A stretch of 64,000 nt of DNA from Allomyces macrogynus ATCC 38327 (taxonomy: Eukaryota; Blastocladiomycota; Blastocladiomycetes; Blastocladiales; Blastocladiaceae). Where the stretch lies: NCBI GenBank assembly GCA_000151295.1, contig GG745328.1, positions 2,980,124 to 3,044,123 on the forward strand, given 5' to 3'. Shown here one piece after another: positions 33,284 through 44,888 of the stretch (the stretch's first letter is position 1; each line of letters begins with the position of its first letter). The translations under genes were made by a program, and so were the position numbers. The notes under the pieces are model-generated. The model did not search any database, had not been told where the DNA came from, and saw only the letters and a program-made list of their open reading frames with translations.

Positions 33284-35075
33284 ATGACCGCACCATCGAC
33301 CCAGCTGCACCACCGTGCCGATGCTGCAAGCCAACCCCAGACGCGCACCATTGCCAATCTCGACTTGACGGCCTCGGCCCCGTTCTTGCTCAAGGACCGC
33401 ACCTACACGCAGCAATACGCCAACCTCTACTTTTCGCGCCTGCAAAAACTGCGTCCGCACGTTGTCGCGGCGGCCAATCACAAATGGGGCTCAGTCATGG
33501 GTAATTTAGTTGGCCATTTTTTGCTTCCCGTTGGCCGATTTCGGTGCCCGCTCATCGCCGCGTCCCATTGACCAGAACGCGGCACCGTACGGCACGTCGA
33601 GCGCGTTGTCGACATTCGCCCAAAGTCGACGGTCTGGATCGTCGGCACGCTGTTCTGCGAAATGCCGCTCAAGCCCAACATTCTCGACGATATCGCGAGT
33701 GAAGTACGCGAACCACCTCTTGCTTGACACTCGCGTTTCCTTGGTCCAGGCCGCTCAACTCCGCCTCGAACAGTACGGATCTGCGCTCCCGCCGCCGCAC
33801 CGCGAGAAAATCTACTCGGAAAAGGACGTGGTCATGCTCGAGGACGAGTATGGTCGCGTACGGCTCGAGGGACCGCTCTTGACCGACTACTCGGTTGTGA
33901 CGGGGACCGTTGCAGCTGTGCTTGGGTCAGAGAACGCACAGGGCGGGTTCGACGTGCTCGACTTGTGCTATGCCGGCCTCCCACCGCTCGCGTCGCCAGG
34001 TTTAGAGAGTGACGACGGGCCGTGGGTCGGCTTCGTCTCAGGGTTCCGATTCGGCGTGGCCGATGCGGACTTGCTCGCCGCGCAAATGTTGTCGGATTAC
34101 GTTGCCGGCGAGTTGGGCTGTGACGAGGTGCGCTCAGAGCCGCTTCTTGCCCTCGCATTTTGGTGGCTTTTGTTGCTGATTATTCTTGCACTGTAGGACC
34201 TCGACCTTCTCCACCGCGTCGGCCGCATCTTTGTCGTGGGCAACGTCATCGAGGCCGAGCACGTCGAGCAGGGCTTGCCCGAAGCTGACGCCTACCTTGC
34301 TCAAATGGCTGCGACGGTGCCCGTAACAGTCTTGCCCGGCCCCGTCGACCCGGCGACGCACGTCTTGCCGCAGCAGCCCATGCACCCGTCGCTCTTTGCA
34401 CAGGCAAGCAAGCACTCGGAGTTTTTGAGCGTGCCCAATCCTTTGTTTGCGCAGTGTGCTGGGTTCCCGTACGTTGGATGCTGCGCTGTTGCGATTTGAT
34501 GGTTGGTCGCGGCGATTGATTCCTGATCGCGATTCTGTAGAATTGCCGTGACGAGCGGGCAGCCGCTCGACGACCTGTTCAAGTACGTTCCCGGCGACGA
34601 CCGGCTCGCGCTGGCTCGACGGATGCTTGATTGGCGGCATATCGCGCCGAGTGCGCCAGATACGCTGTGTACGTGCTCCTGTCGCAGCTGGCCGTGCATC
34701 GCAATGTCGATCCAGACCCTCATGCTCGCTCTTCTTCCAGGGTGCTACCCGTACGTCGACGACGACCCATTTGTCCTGCCCGAACGGCCACGCCTTCTCG
34801 TCGTCGGCAACCAGCCTGAGTTCGCAACGTGCATTTACGAAGGTGCGCGACAACGACATTGCACCCCATAACGCTGGAACCCATCCTGACCTCCACCTCC
34901 ACGACTAGACCTCACCAACACCGACACCGCCGACCCGGACGCCATGGACACCGACGACACCCCACCCTCCCCATCCTCCGTGCGCGTCCTCCTCCTCCCG
35001 GAATTCACGCGTGCCAAACTGCTCGTTCTCGTCAACCTGGCCACGCTCGCCATTCGCACCATCCATTTCGGATAA
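33284..35075 (+). CDS. POLD2: DNA polymerase delta subunit 2 (POLD2/Pol31)
   Basis: Scaffold B-subunit linking Pol3 and Pol32. It has an OB fold plus an inactive calcineurin-like phosphoesterase. Seven exons join in frame to about 463 aa (human protein about 469). Introns: 33501-33575, 33704-33749, 34128-34196, 34469-34540, 34669-34740 and 34843-34908. Landmarks: YANLYFSRLQKLRP, IVGTLFCEMPLKPNILDDI, VMLEDEYGRVRLEG, VVTGTVAAVLGS, FVVGNVIE, VTVLPGPVDPATHVLPQQP, HPSLF, then SAPDTL, CYPYVDDDPFVLPE and a C-terminal LVLVNLATLAIRTIHFG. The ATG at 33284 is the first in frame. The 46-nt second intron is at the low limit. The stop codon is only 14 bp from the stop of the convergent neighbour. Confidence 0.95.
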
Positions 35076-35089
35076 ACAATACATCTCAT

Positions 35090-36585
35090 TCATGGCCCCA
35101 CCAACAACTCTTCACTCCGCGCGCCTACTGCTGCGAGCGCGAACCGACTCAGTCCGCGCGAACGGCCACTGGCCGTATCGTCGCTGTGTGCCTTGGCGTG
35201 GAACGGCGCCTGTTGTTTTTGCGCGAGCACAACTTGCGCGAAGAGAGCGGCGACGACGTCCGCGGGAGAACGCGGATCCGCGTTGGGGACGAGTGGGACA
35301 ACAATTGGCACGGGGACAGGACGGTCGAGGGTCCCGGATGCGGGTAAGGGTGCGGCGTTCAGGGGGGTTGTGGCGGAGGACGAGCCGGTGGTCGGGTCGT
35401 CGAATTGGTCCTGCGTGAACGTGGTCAGCCGATCGTTTGGATGAAGTGTGTGCGCCCTCGCGATGAGAGAGGCTCGTACCAACGTCATAATGGACCGCGC
35501 CGTCGACTTGGCGTTACTCACACCGGCGACGGCGGCTTCGGATATGGATGTGGCGCGCAGCCGGTACACGCTCGTTGCGTCTGGCGTTGCGCAGGACAGG
35601 GTGAGATGGTAGGTTCGATAACCCATGGAAGCCAGACGGAGCCGGCGTGCCGTTTTCGCGCAGCGAGTAGGCGTCGGTGATGTTGGCAGCGGCGTTTGGC
35701 ACGCCCGACGTGCTCGTCATCATCCCCTTGGCGATGCGCGACAGGTCGATTTGCAGGTCCGGCGAGAGGTCCGGGCTGATCAAGGGGAGCGTGCCTGCGC
35801 GTCAGTTTCCTGTCGTGCGGAATAGAATCAGGATTAGCGCGTGTACGTACACTTTGAACATGGGGTCGCCCTTGATCAGGTTCATGGCAATCGTGACCTA
35901 AACGCCGCCGGAAACAGCGTCAATTCAAGCAGCTCGGCACCCGATCTGCATCAAAAAAGAACGCGCAAGTACTTTGACCGTCGAGTTGATTTTCGACTCC
36001 TGCAGCAAGAACCGGCGCGTTGTCGACCGCGCCCCCGCAAACGGCGCCAAGTCGAGCTTGACGACTCCGACGCGCTCGGTCGCATTCTCTTCGGCCTTAA
36101 ACTACTGTCCCTGCCGGCCGCGTCAGTCTCCACCGCCGCAAATTCGAATAAACAGCACGCCGCACCTGCTTGACGACCACGGTCATGGGCATCGGCTCCA
36201 GCATGCCATCGTCGTCCTTGACCATGTGCACGTCAAACGCGCACGTCCAGTCCCACCGCACGGAATGTTCGCGCAGTTGCGTGCGCTGCGATGAGGTTGT
36301 GGGCGTCGTGCCTGTATTGGATTGCCCAGCGTAGTGGAAGCCGCCGTGACCGCCGGAATGGGGCGGTGTCGAACCCAAGGGGACGGGTGCGAGGCTGTCG
36401 AGCGCCGTGCTTGACGCGCTGGTTTTGGCGGCATTGGCGGCGGGCCAGGACGTGTTGGTGCGCGAGAGCTTGAGCTTGGCGTAGAAAGTGCCCGAGAGCA
36501 TGGGCACTTGGTCGAGCGAGTGGATCGTGACGGTCGCGGCAAACGTCAACTGCCGCGACTTGGACGTGAAAAGCGGGATCTTCAT
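35090..36585 (-). CDS. NT-C2 domain protein (EEIG1/FAM102-like)
   Basis: The N-terminal C2-type domain runs from the ATG at 36585: FAATVTIHSLDQVPMLSGTFYAKLKL, an EHSVRWDWTCAFDV strand pair, then MTVVVKQ. An intron at 36102-36165 joins to KLDLAPFAGARSTTRRFLL, diagnostic for the NT-C2 fold, and an intron at 35898-35972 joins to VTIAMNLIKGDPMFK. Downstream, DLSPDLQIDLSRIAKG and a final exon ending at 35090 are likely part of the gene, but exon edges after 35853 are not resolved in frame. A Gly/His-rich insertion separates the first strands. Family members are membrane-associated adaptors in trafficking or signalling; no enzymatic role is expected. Confidence 0.75.
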
Positions 36586-36875
36586 CTTGTTGCCATATGT
36601 GGTGCGGTGCAATAATCGATGGTGCTGGTGATGGTTCGTTGACGACGATGCTCTGAAAGAGGAGGTTAAGGCTTCAGTCGAGTGATGGTTCCTCCACGTG
36701 AGTCTCGCATTGGAGCGCGACGCGTCTCGCTCTGTTTTTCCTTCAGCCTGCTCCGTTCCTCCACCCAGCACGGCAATGTATTCTCCCCCTCCCTTGCTCG
36801 TCCCTCTCAAGTCCGATCCCTCCCATCCCCTCTCACAAGTCTCCAGTCCCTTCTCCACCCCTCCCCCCCCCCCCT
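36586..36875. other. Intergenic, with poly-C run
   Basis: Between the NT-C2 gene start and the 3' end of the repeat-protein gene. Pyrimidine-rich, with a run of about 12 C near 36868. No coding feature. Confidence 0.5.
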
Positions 36876-39800
36876 TCACGCGCCGGACCCTGGGCGACTC
36901 GTCCCACTCGACCCAGCCTTCCCCGACGCCGACCGCGATGCCGTTCTCCCTGTGACCGCGACCGCCTGCACGACCCCCTTGCGACTCTCCGACGACGCCG
37001 GCCGCAACGGCGACCCGATCCCAACCGCCGCCGCCGCCGCCGACGAGCGGCGACTCCCCTCACGCACGAGCCCACCGACACTCGCGCGCCGCATCGATGA
37101 CGCGGACCCGCCACTTGGCCGCGACGGGGCGCTGCCGGAAGCGGGGCGCGACGTGCGCATGCCACTTGCCGAACCCGGACGGCTCGTACGGGCAAGGTCC
37201 ATGGTGGATGCCGGGAGTGGGACTTTGGTCGCGGACCGGTCCGCGAGGTCGTTGGTTGATGCAGGGAGTGGGGCGCGTGCGGCCGTGTCGTCGGCGCTCG
37301 TGGGCTTTGTGAGATTGTTAGTTGATGACGGGAGTGGGGAATCCAGCGCGGCTGTTTCGAGATGTGTCGTGCTGCTGTCAGTCTTTACCAGGGCGAGATC
37401 GCACGTCGATGCTGGAAGCGGCGCGCGCGTTGCGTGGTGAATGCTTGTGTGGCTCGCCGTGCGTAACGGCGACTGAGCGACCGGCGCAAGGTCGTAGTTC
37501 GATGCGGGCAGAGGCGCGCACACGGCGTCGTTCATGTGCACGCTCGTGCGGCTCGCTGACCGCGGTGACGGTTCGACCAGATTGTAGGCCGACGCATGCA
37601 ACGGGGCGCGTGAGGCCACGCTCGTGTGACTCCCGGCGCCTGACGGCGACTCGGGCCCGAGATCGTACGTGGACGCGGGCAGCGGCGCACGAGCCGCGTG
37701 GTCAAAGTGCACGCTCGTGCGGCTCGCCGCGCGAGATCCGTTGTCCAGAGCGGCCATGTCGTACGTCGACCCGGGCAGTGGGACTTTGGTCGCCTTGTCG
37801 AGGTGCAGACTCCCGCGACTCGCCGCGCGCGACGCGTTCGTCACACTCAAATCGCACGTGGATGCCGGCAGCGGCGCGGCACGTGCAGCATCAACGAACT
37901 CCAACGACCGTTGCACCGACCCGCTGCCTGCCGAGAGAGGCTCGTCGGATGCGGCCAACTCCATGGTCGATGGCGGCAACGGCACCGCTGTCGCCTGATG
38001 CAGCTGGTCGCGGCTCGCCCGTGCTGCGGGTTCTTCTGCTATACCCAGTTCCCACGTCGATGCCGGCAGCGGAGCCTGCACGGCCTTGGCCATATGCAAA
38101 CTGTGCCGGCTCCCCGACGGCGACGCGAGCGTGTCCTCAGACGTGGCCCGTAAAGCCTTGGCCGATCCCTGCGGCTCGTCGTTGGCCAACATATCCGTCG
38201 ACGCCGGGAGAGCCGCATGGATCGCGCGACTGACATCGTCACCACCGTCGCGCACACTCGAACGGCTCGCCGCGCGCTCCGCTGTCGAATCAGTCGTTGC
38301 CAACTCGTACGTCGACCCGGGCAACGGCGCCCGAATCGCGCGATCCACATGCACACTCGCGCGACTCGACGTGCGCGACCCGGTCGCAATATCGTTCGTC
38401 GATGCCGGGAGCGGCGCGTTACGCGCGTGCACGCTCGTGCGGCTCGCCGTGCGCAAGTCGTTTGCCGATGCTGGCAAGGGCACGCCCGCCATGTGCGTGC
38501 TTGAGCGACTGATGGTCCGGTTGGATGTGGTGATGGCGCGGCCGGCCGAGACGGGACGCGACGTGGACCGCTGCACATCGCGCACGCTCGTACGGCTCGA
38601 TGCGCGGCTTGCCGTCGCCAGGTTGTGCATCGACGCAGGAAGCGGAGCGCGGGTCATGGCGGCGGTGAGTTGCGCGTGTGGCGCGTGCGGACTCTCGGCG
38701 AGGTTGTTCGTTGATGCGGGCAGGTTCGTAGCGAGTGCGGCCGAGAGCGAGTGGTCCGATCCGAACGCGGATTCGCTTGGGGAATCGGGCACGGCAAGGT
38801 CCATGGTCGATGCCGGGAGCGGGACCCCCTTGGCGTGCGCCAAACTCGCGTGGCTCGCGGCGCGGTCGGATGCGGTCAAGTCCATGATCGACGCCGGCAG
38901 CGGCGCATTGAGCGCGGACTGGGCCACGTCCTCGTCCGAGAGACCCTTGAGCGGCAAGTACTCGCGGCTGTCGTCGGCCGACTCGGCCTGTTCGTGCAAC
39001 GACGACACCGTGTCGCGGTTCTCCGCGGAAATCGCCTCGTCGAGTTCCATGACCGACGCCGGCAGCGTCGCAGCCATCGCGGCCATTTGCAAACTCATCT
39101 GGCTCGTCGTCTTGGCGTGGTCGCGCATGGCCAAGTCGTGAGTCGATGCTGGCAACGGGGCTGCTGCGGCCGCGTTGAGGCTCGTGTGACTGGCCGACTT
39201 GTCGTCGGTGCCCGTGTGTAGCTCGTAGACGGATTCGGGGAGGGCCGTTGAAATGGCCGCGTGCTCGTGCATACTGTGCCGGCTCGCACGCATTGCCGAC
39301 GCGTCTGACGCGGCAGTAAAAAGTTGCGCTTGCGATCCGTCGCGCGGGTGCTCGCTGCGGTCGTCGTCCTCTTCCATGTGCGCCGTGTAGACGTCGGCCA
39401 AGTTGCGGCCCGACCCGGTCTTCGTATAGGTATCGTGCTCGGCTGTCGCGGCCGGCTGTTCGGCCAGACTCTTGGTACTTTTGGTAACAGGATCCGGGGT
39501 GTGGTGCGCGTTGGTGGCTGGGTCGTAGACGGTGGCGAGGTCGCGCCCAGATGCGGTAATTAAACGGTGATTAGTGTCGGCGTCAGCGGCCCGGTTCTTG
39601 TCGCGCAAATCCTTGTGGCTCTTCACGACCGGCGCGGCCATGGGCTTGGCAACAGGCGCGACAGCTAAACCAGCGCACACCAAAAATGAACCCACCGTCA
39701 GTTCCACCATGATCGTTCCTCCCGAGCGCTGCCGCTGGACGCCACGAACCCGTCTCCTCGACCATTCTCGTCGAAAACGCCAGGTACTGACTGCGCGTGA

Positions 39801-40720
39801 GCGCGTCGGCCTGTGCGCCGCCCACCGGCATCCCAACTGCAGGAGCCGCCGTACCAGAAGTCGTCGACTTGGGTACCTTGAACGGGCCGGCCTCCGTCTC
39901 CACCAGTTCGCACGAGCCCGACACATCAGATGCGACCGGCGCGGCGGGGGCACCGACGGCGCTCGACGACAGGGAGACGGACGCGGCGGTCGTCGGCGGG
40001 CGCATACCGGCGGTCGACGACGCCGACATGGCCATATTCAGCGTGCTGCTCGGTTGGATCGCGACGGTGGAGCTGTTGGCGCGCAGCGCGTGGTCGGACG
40101 GCTCAGCCGCGAGGTGCAGCTTGGACCCGGTGCCATCGTGCGCGGACACCGATGCCGCGCCTGCGCGACCGGCGGAATCATTCAAACCCGCGGGTCCCTG
40201 TTCGAGTCGGATTGGAGAACGTCAGCTTCTCTTACGGCGTGACTGGGAGGGAGCGGTGGGCAAGTCGCGCGAAGGCGCACCTGGGCATGATTTGGCGAAG
40301 GCGTGGTCGACGCTGCCTTCTTGGCGTCAGCGTACCCGGCCGCCGTCGGGCAGAGATCCAGCTCGGCTGTGGTTGTCGGCTTTGGCGAGGCTTTGACGGG
40401 GCTCGTAGGTGTGCTAGCCGTCTTGTCGCCGGCGCCCGCCTCCGCGTCCGTGGCGGGCCCCTGCTTGCCGTCCTTGCACTTGCACTTGCACTTGCCCTTG
40501 CACTTACATTTGATCTTGCTCTTGCTCTTGGCCGGGGATGACGACGCCGAATTGGCCGTGGGCTGCGCTGTTGACTGCGTCGTGAGCTGCTTGGAAGCTC
40601 CGCACCCCTGGATGGGCAAAGGAATAATGGGGCAGGATTCGTGAGCGGGAGGCGCAAAAGGTCGATCAAAGAAGGGGATCAGCGAGATCGCCGCGTCGCG
40701 AGGTCATTTTCACGGACCAT
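36876..40720 (-). CDS. Unknown protein: MGCG N terminus and about 22 PLPAST-type repeats
   Basis: Not a family I recognise. Inferred exons 40718-40720 (ATG alone), 40281-40607, 39708-40197 and 36876-39664 give about 1202 aa. Introns: 40608-40717, 40198-40280 and 39665-39707. Splicing places GCGASKQ directly after Met, an N-myristoylation/palmitoylation-type signal. Next come a Lys/Cys-alternating block (KSKIKCKCKGKCKCKCKDGK), a Ser/Ala/Pro/Thr-rich region, and from about residue 390 some 22 degenerate repeats of 16-35 residues. Core: A-P-L-P-A-S-T-x-D-L-A, followed by S-R-x-x-S-R-T-S-V-H. The tail is Ser/Arg/Gly-rich. The repeats look disordered and phosphorylatable. Inference: a peripheral membrane scaffold. 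The micro-exon start is inferred from the CCAG acceptor before GGGTGC; without it the protein would start elsewhere. Confidence 0.7.
36900..39300 (-). repeat. Coding tandem repeats (PLPAST core)
   Basis: Within the preceding gene, about 22 imperfect units of roughly 50-110 nt. The DNA signature on the plus strand is GTCGATGCCGGCAGCGG and variants (reverse complement of the codons for PLPASTxDL), recurring from 37200 to 39250. Units differ by many silent and replacement changes while keeping the L-P-A-S core, so selection on the peptide is likely. Confidence 0.85.
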
Positions 40721-41230
40721 GTTGCCGAATACGATCGATCAAGTTGCTTGCTCGAATCGAATATAAAATGATGGCGCTGATCCGGGCCAAGTCGCTGTGG
40801 AGGGCCACGAGCGCGTGGACAAGATCCAGGGAACAATCTTGCGTGTGGTTTCCTTGGTCTTGAGGCTTGTTGAAGCACGGTTAGCTGTCGCCGCACGGGG
40901 TTCGCAGTCGATGCGGGGTGTTGTGGTGGAGGGTCGCGCCGCCCACCAATCGGATCCGCTCGGCAGCAGAATAAAGAAGAAAATGCAGATCCAGTGCGAG
41001 GAGTGCTGTTCGTTCAATGGGTCGTCGACATGCACATCTGAATGGGCTCTGCGCTGTGATGAAGGCAGTCAAGGCTCGTTTGCAAATGTGGGCATAATCA
41101 TACACACGTGATCGCGACCTGACGTCTCCTCTCGCTGCCCTGCCGACTCGTTTCGCTACCGACTTGGGTCGCTTAGGCTCGCGCTTCGCTGGCACAGCTG
41201 CGTGGTTCCTCACGAAAAATAAAAATAGAC
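40721..41230. other. Intergenic, no gene seen
   Basis: Between the repeat-protein start and the WD40 gene stop, both on the minus strand. It contains the repeat-protein promoter and the WD40 3' UTR. Nothing else recognised. Confidence 0.55.
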
Positions 41231-44200
41231 TTAGATTCCTCCGTAGAGTGCACAGTGTCCCCGACTGGACCCGGCCACGAGCCACCGCGCTCGTGGGTGA
41301 AAGTCGACCGCCGTCCACATTTCGCGCCCTCCACCACCACCGAGTCCCCCACGCGCGATCGGCGCGACCAAATCCGACTTGGCTCCACGCAGAAGAGACG
41401 CCGGCGCTGCCGCCGGTGCGCTTGCTGCGGACCGCGTCACCATGGGCACGGTCTCGGGCAAGCTAGCGCCCCCGCCCGATTTCCGCATATCAAACAGCGC
41501 CACAGGCCGACTGGGTTCGTCGGTTGGCACGGCCACGAGTGTGCCGCAAGGCGACAGGCACGCACCGGCCCCAGCCGCGCGCGACCGCGGCGCGCTGATT
41601 TGTGGGCCGAGTCGGTGCACGACACGCATCGTCCGCGCGTCCCATACCTTGACCAGGTCATTGACCGCCGTCGTCACAAACAGCGGCGTCGCCGCACCCG
41701 CGGGAACGCGCAGGGCGTACGGCGCGCGCGGCCCGCCCGCCGTGACGCTTGCGACCGGCGGGAGCTCCCCGGTCTCAGCTGATGGATTGACTCGTGCCGC
41801 AACACGGCTAGTGGCCATGTCGAGCAGCGCGACCGACTTGTCCGAAGCACCAACGAGGACCCACGGGTTAGCCGCGAGATTGTCGGCAGCAAGACACGTC
41901 AGGTACTGCGCGCCCTCGAGCGGGACCGTGACCACGACCTTGGACTCACCCGCTTGCCGGCGCGGTTGGACACCCGTGACCGTGCCCTTGTTGAGCGATG
42001 AGTTGGATGACCGAATCGACTTGCGCCCTGCATCGCTGCCAGCGTTGTCCGCGGACCCGGACCTGGACCGGAACTTGACCAACTCGACGGCATTCCCATG
42101 TCCCACGACCAAAAACCGCGACTGGTAGAAAAACTGCGCGCCAACGATCGATTCGGGCGCGTACGGCTCCTCGATCATCATGACCAACGAGCTCTTTTCG
42201 GTACTCGGGCGCGCGTCCCATACAGCCACCGCCTGCCGCGTGCTCGCAGCTACGAGCGAGTCGTCGTGATTCCACGCGACCGTTTGCACCAGCTGCGGCA
42301 TCTGGAAACTGGTCGCGGTGGACGCCATCGTCCGTGTGGACATGAGACATATCGCCCGGTCGCTCGTCCCCACGGCCGTCTTGGACCCGCGCGTCGAGAC
42401 GGCAACGGCTGTGACCGCCGACGGGTGCACGTGGGTTTCGGTGACTATCCGTGGCGCGACCCGCGGGACCACAACCGTGCTAGTATCGCCGTCCCCATCG
42501 TCCGCGTCACTGAGCCACTCGTCCATCCACTCGTTCAGCATCTCGCCGCCGCCGGCACTGCTCGTAGACCGCACGCTCGTCGCCGACGTGGACCGCGTCA
42601 TTCCTGACTTGGGCCGCGCACTCGCGGCCGCCGCGGCCGGTTTTTTGGCCAGGTGTTTCGGCACAAACGGCGCGCTCGTGTACCCCGACGACGTGACCGT
42701 CTTGCGAAACGTGACGGGCTTGTCGCGCGGATCCGTAGCCGCAGTCTTGGTCGACCACAAGAACTTGCGCATCGGCGAGCCCGCGGGCAAGTGCGCAACG
42801 GGGACCGAAGACCAATCAAACTGCTCGACCGGATTCCGTGCATCGGTCGGCGTGGTCGCTCGTGTAGCGAGACCCGCGAGGATAGCGGGGACACCGAGCG
42901 GCAACGCCATGCGCGTCCATGCGTCCTTGCCGAGCCGGGCAACGTCAGCGAGTGTCGTGACGCCCGCGGTGACGAGGGATGCGGAGACGGTTGCGAGCGT
43001 GTGTTTGGACCACATCGAGTCGGCGAGCTGGTGGCCGCCGCGAAGCGCCTGCAGGACGGCGGGGAGAATGGTCGAGACGTGCAGGCTCGGGTGGAGATTC
43101 GAGGTGCCAATCCGGTCAATCGCGAGCTGGATGCGCGGATTGGCGGCGTCGTCGTCGTTCGAGCCTGAGGCGTGATGCGAGTCAAACGACAGAAATTTGA
43201 GCGATCCGTCAAATGGGCACGAGACGACGGCGGTGAGCTGCGGATTAGCCGCATCCTCGTTGAGGTTGAGAAATGTAACGCGATCGACTCGACCAACAGC
43301 AAGAGTGCGCGCAGCGTCGGATTGGTTGTCGGGATCTGGTTGGACCAAATCGACGTGAGCCACGCGGCTGAGCGTGTTGCTGTCGACCACGACCAGACGC
43401 GTCGCCGTGACAATGTAGAGCAAATGGTCCACTCGAGCCGTCGCAATGATCGGGTCCATAACCGGGTCAGTGAGACTGGTCGCGCTGTCCGATTTGGCTC
43501 CCAGTCCCAGATCGCCAGGCGAAATCGTCGACCCTCGCGCAGAAATGACAATATCCGCGGGTTTCGATGCCGCGTCGTCGTCGGGGCTACCTGCAGGTTG
43601 AGCAAGATTGATGACGGCGTGAATCCGCGGCTCGAATCGGATCGCGCGGGATTCCTTGCTCGAGGTGCGCACCGCAGTCATGCGAGCCTCAATGGCGGCG
43701 CCTGGCTTGGATCCCGAGAACCTGCTCCCGCGTACGGCCTTGTACGCATAGACGCGCAGAATGCAGTCGTCGGAGCCGACGTAGAGGTGGTGCGCGACCG
43801 GGTCAATGGCGAGGTGCGTCAGTTGCGCGAGCGGGCACAGGATCTCGCTCTGGTAACAGCACCGCGCCTGGACGAGGTCCCAGACCTTGAACGTCTTGTC
43901 CTCGGCGAGCGTGACGAGCCATTCGCCCGACCGGCCAAACTCCGAGCAAATAACGGGCGCTTGATGGCCCTCCAAACAAATACGACTTGCCGTCGCCCAG
44001 ACCGATCGTGCAGCTGCGGCCGAGGGAGGACGGGAACTGGTCGATTTTGACACGGGTCGATGCGCCACCGACGCTGACGACTGCTTGGACCCCGTCGTGA
44101 TCGCAGCTGGCGTGACCATGACGTACACGACGGCACCGACGCACGCCGCGAAGCGGTTCGGACCAAGAGCGAGGTGGGTGCAGGGACCGGGGAACCGTGC

Positions 44201-44611
44201 CACGAGCCCGACTGGCGCGACCGACGGCGTCAGCGCGCCCGTCGACGTATGGTCAAACGACAGGACGTGCTCGACGACGCGACCCGTGCGGTCTCCCGAC
44301 AGCACCACTCGGCCCGGGTCGTCTTGTGCGATCAACGACGTGACTTGCGCGTCGGGGCTGGTCAAGTCGCTGGGAAGCGGCATGGTTGGACCAAGCAGCT
44401 GGATGGCGCGACGGCGCTCATGCTGATGGTGCCGTTGTTGCCGTGGGACAAGAGCGATGCGGAGACGGTGCCCAGACTGCGCGAGTAGCAGCAGCGAGCC
44501 AGCATGCGAGTGTCGTCTTGCCGTCCAGGCCCATTGGCCACCAAACTGGTGTTCGGCAAGCCGGTTGAGGTCGAGCGCGTGCTCCACTTGGAGTGCGGGT
44601 GGCCGGTTCAT
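41231..44611 (-). CDS. WD40-repeat protein, possibly WDR27-like
   Basis: Single long exon of about 1126 aa from the ATG at 44611 (MNRPPALQVEHALDL). WD40 blades are recognisable: GHQAPVICSEF with DKTFKVWDL, HHLYVGSDDCILRVY, VTAVAVSTRGSKTAVGTSDRAICLM, AVAVWDAR, DLVKVWDARTMRVVHRL and the closing FHPRARWLVAGSSRGHCALYGG. They suggest two propellers separated by a Ser/Thr/Ala-rich middle segment (residues about 600-690). WDR27 is a guess from two-propeller architecture; no diagnostic motif supports it. A start further upstream at 44794 is in frame but gives an unlikely leader. It is divergently transcribed from the C2H2 gene with 277 bp between the starts. Confidence 0.8.
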   Translation of the reverse strand: MNRPPALQVEHALDLNRLAEHQFGGQWAWTARRHSHAGSLLLLAQSGHRLRIALVPRQQRHHQHERRRAIQLLGPTMPLPSDLTSPDAQVTSLIAQDDPGRVVLSGDRTGRVVEHVLSFDHTSTGALTPSVAPVGLVARFPGPCTHLALGPNRFAACVGAVVYVMVTPAAITTGSKQSSASVAHRPVSKSTSSRPPSAAAARSVWATASRICLEGHQAPVICSEFGRSGEWLVTLAEDKTFKVWDLVQARCCYQSEILCPLAQLTHLAIDPVAHHLYVGSDDCILRVYAYKAVRGSRFSGSKPGAAIEARMTAVRTSSKESRAIRFEPRIHAVINLAQPAGSPDDDAASKPADIVISARGSTISPGDLGLGAKSDSATSLTDPVMDPIIATARVDHLLYIVTATRLVVVDSNTLSRVAHVDLVQPDPDNQSDAARTLAVGRVDRVTFLNLNEDAANPQLTAVVSCPFDGSLKFLSFDSHHASGSNDDDAANPRIQLAIDRIGTSNLHPSLHVSTILPAVLQALRGGHQLADSMWSKHTLATVSASLVTAGVTTLADVARLGKDAWTRMALPLGVPAILAGLATRATTPTDARNPVEQFDWSSVPVAHLPAGSPMRKFLWSTKTAATDPRDKPVTFRKTVTSSGYTSAPFVPKHLAKKPAAAAASARPKSGMTRSTSATSVRSTSSAGGGEMLNEWMDEWLSDADDGDGDTSTVVVPRVAPRIVTETHVHPSAVTAVAVSTRGSKTAVGTSDRAICLMSTRTMASTATSFQMPQLVQTVAWNHDDSLVAASTRQAVAVWDARPSTEKSSLVMMIEEPYAPESIVGAQFFYQSRFLVVGHGNAVELVKFRSRSGSADNAGSDAGRKSIRSSNSSLNKGTVTGVQPRRQAGESKVVVTVPLEGAQYLTCLAADNLAANPWVLVGASDKSVALLDMATSRVAARVNPSAETGELPPVASVTAGGPRAPYALRVPAGAATPLFVTTAVNDLVKVWDARTMRVVHRLGPQISAPRSRAAGAGACLSPCGTLVAVPTDEPSRPVALFDMRKSGGGASLPETVPMVTRSAASAPAAAPASLLRGAKSDLVAPIARGGLGGGGGREMWTAVDFHPRARWLVAGSSRGHCALYGGI

Positions 44612-44888
44612 GGTCGCGATGGGTCTGATGCATGCACTGTTGCGTATTTTTGATCTTTGGATGGATTGGTGAGAGCGAGGAGAGCGCCAGAATGCGACAG
44701 AGCTTGGCAGCATTGCAAGTGGCAAGTTGGAGTTGCACAAGTCAAGTCCAATTTGCACCGACTTTGGCCAAATCTGGAACACAAGCGAACGCACAACTCA
44801 CACACACCCAGGGCCATGGAGACTGCCCGTCCACGATGCTTTCTCCCCCGGTCCACCGCTCGGGTCTCACTTCGCACGACCACCCGCA

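Noticed and set aside
36876..39300. Regularly spaced repeats considered as CRISPR or a non-coding satellite
   Set aside because: Unit length varies and the conserved feature is the peptide, not the DNA, inside one open frame; this is coding repetition in a eukaryote.
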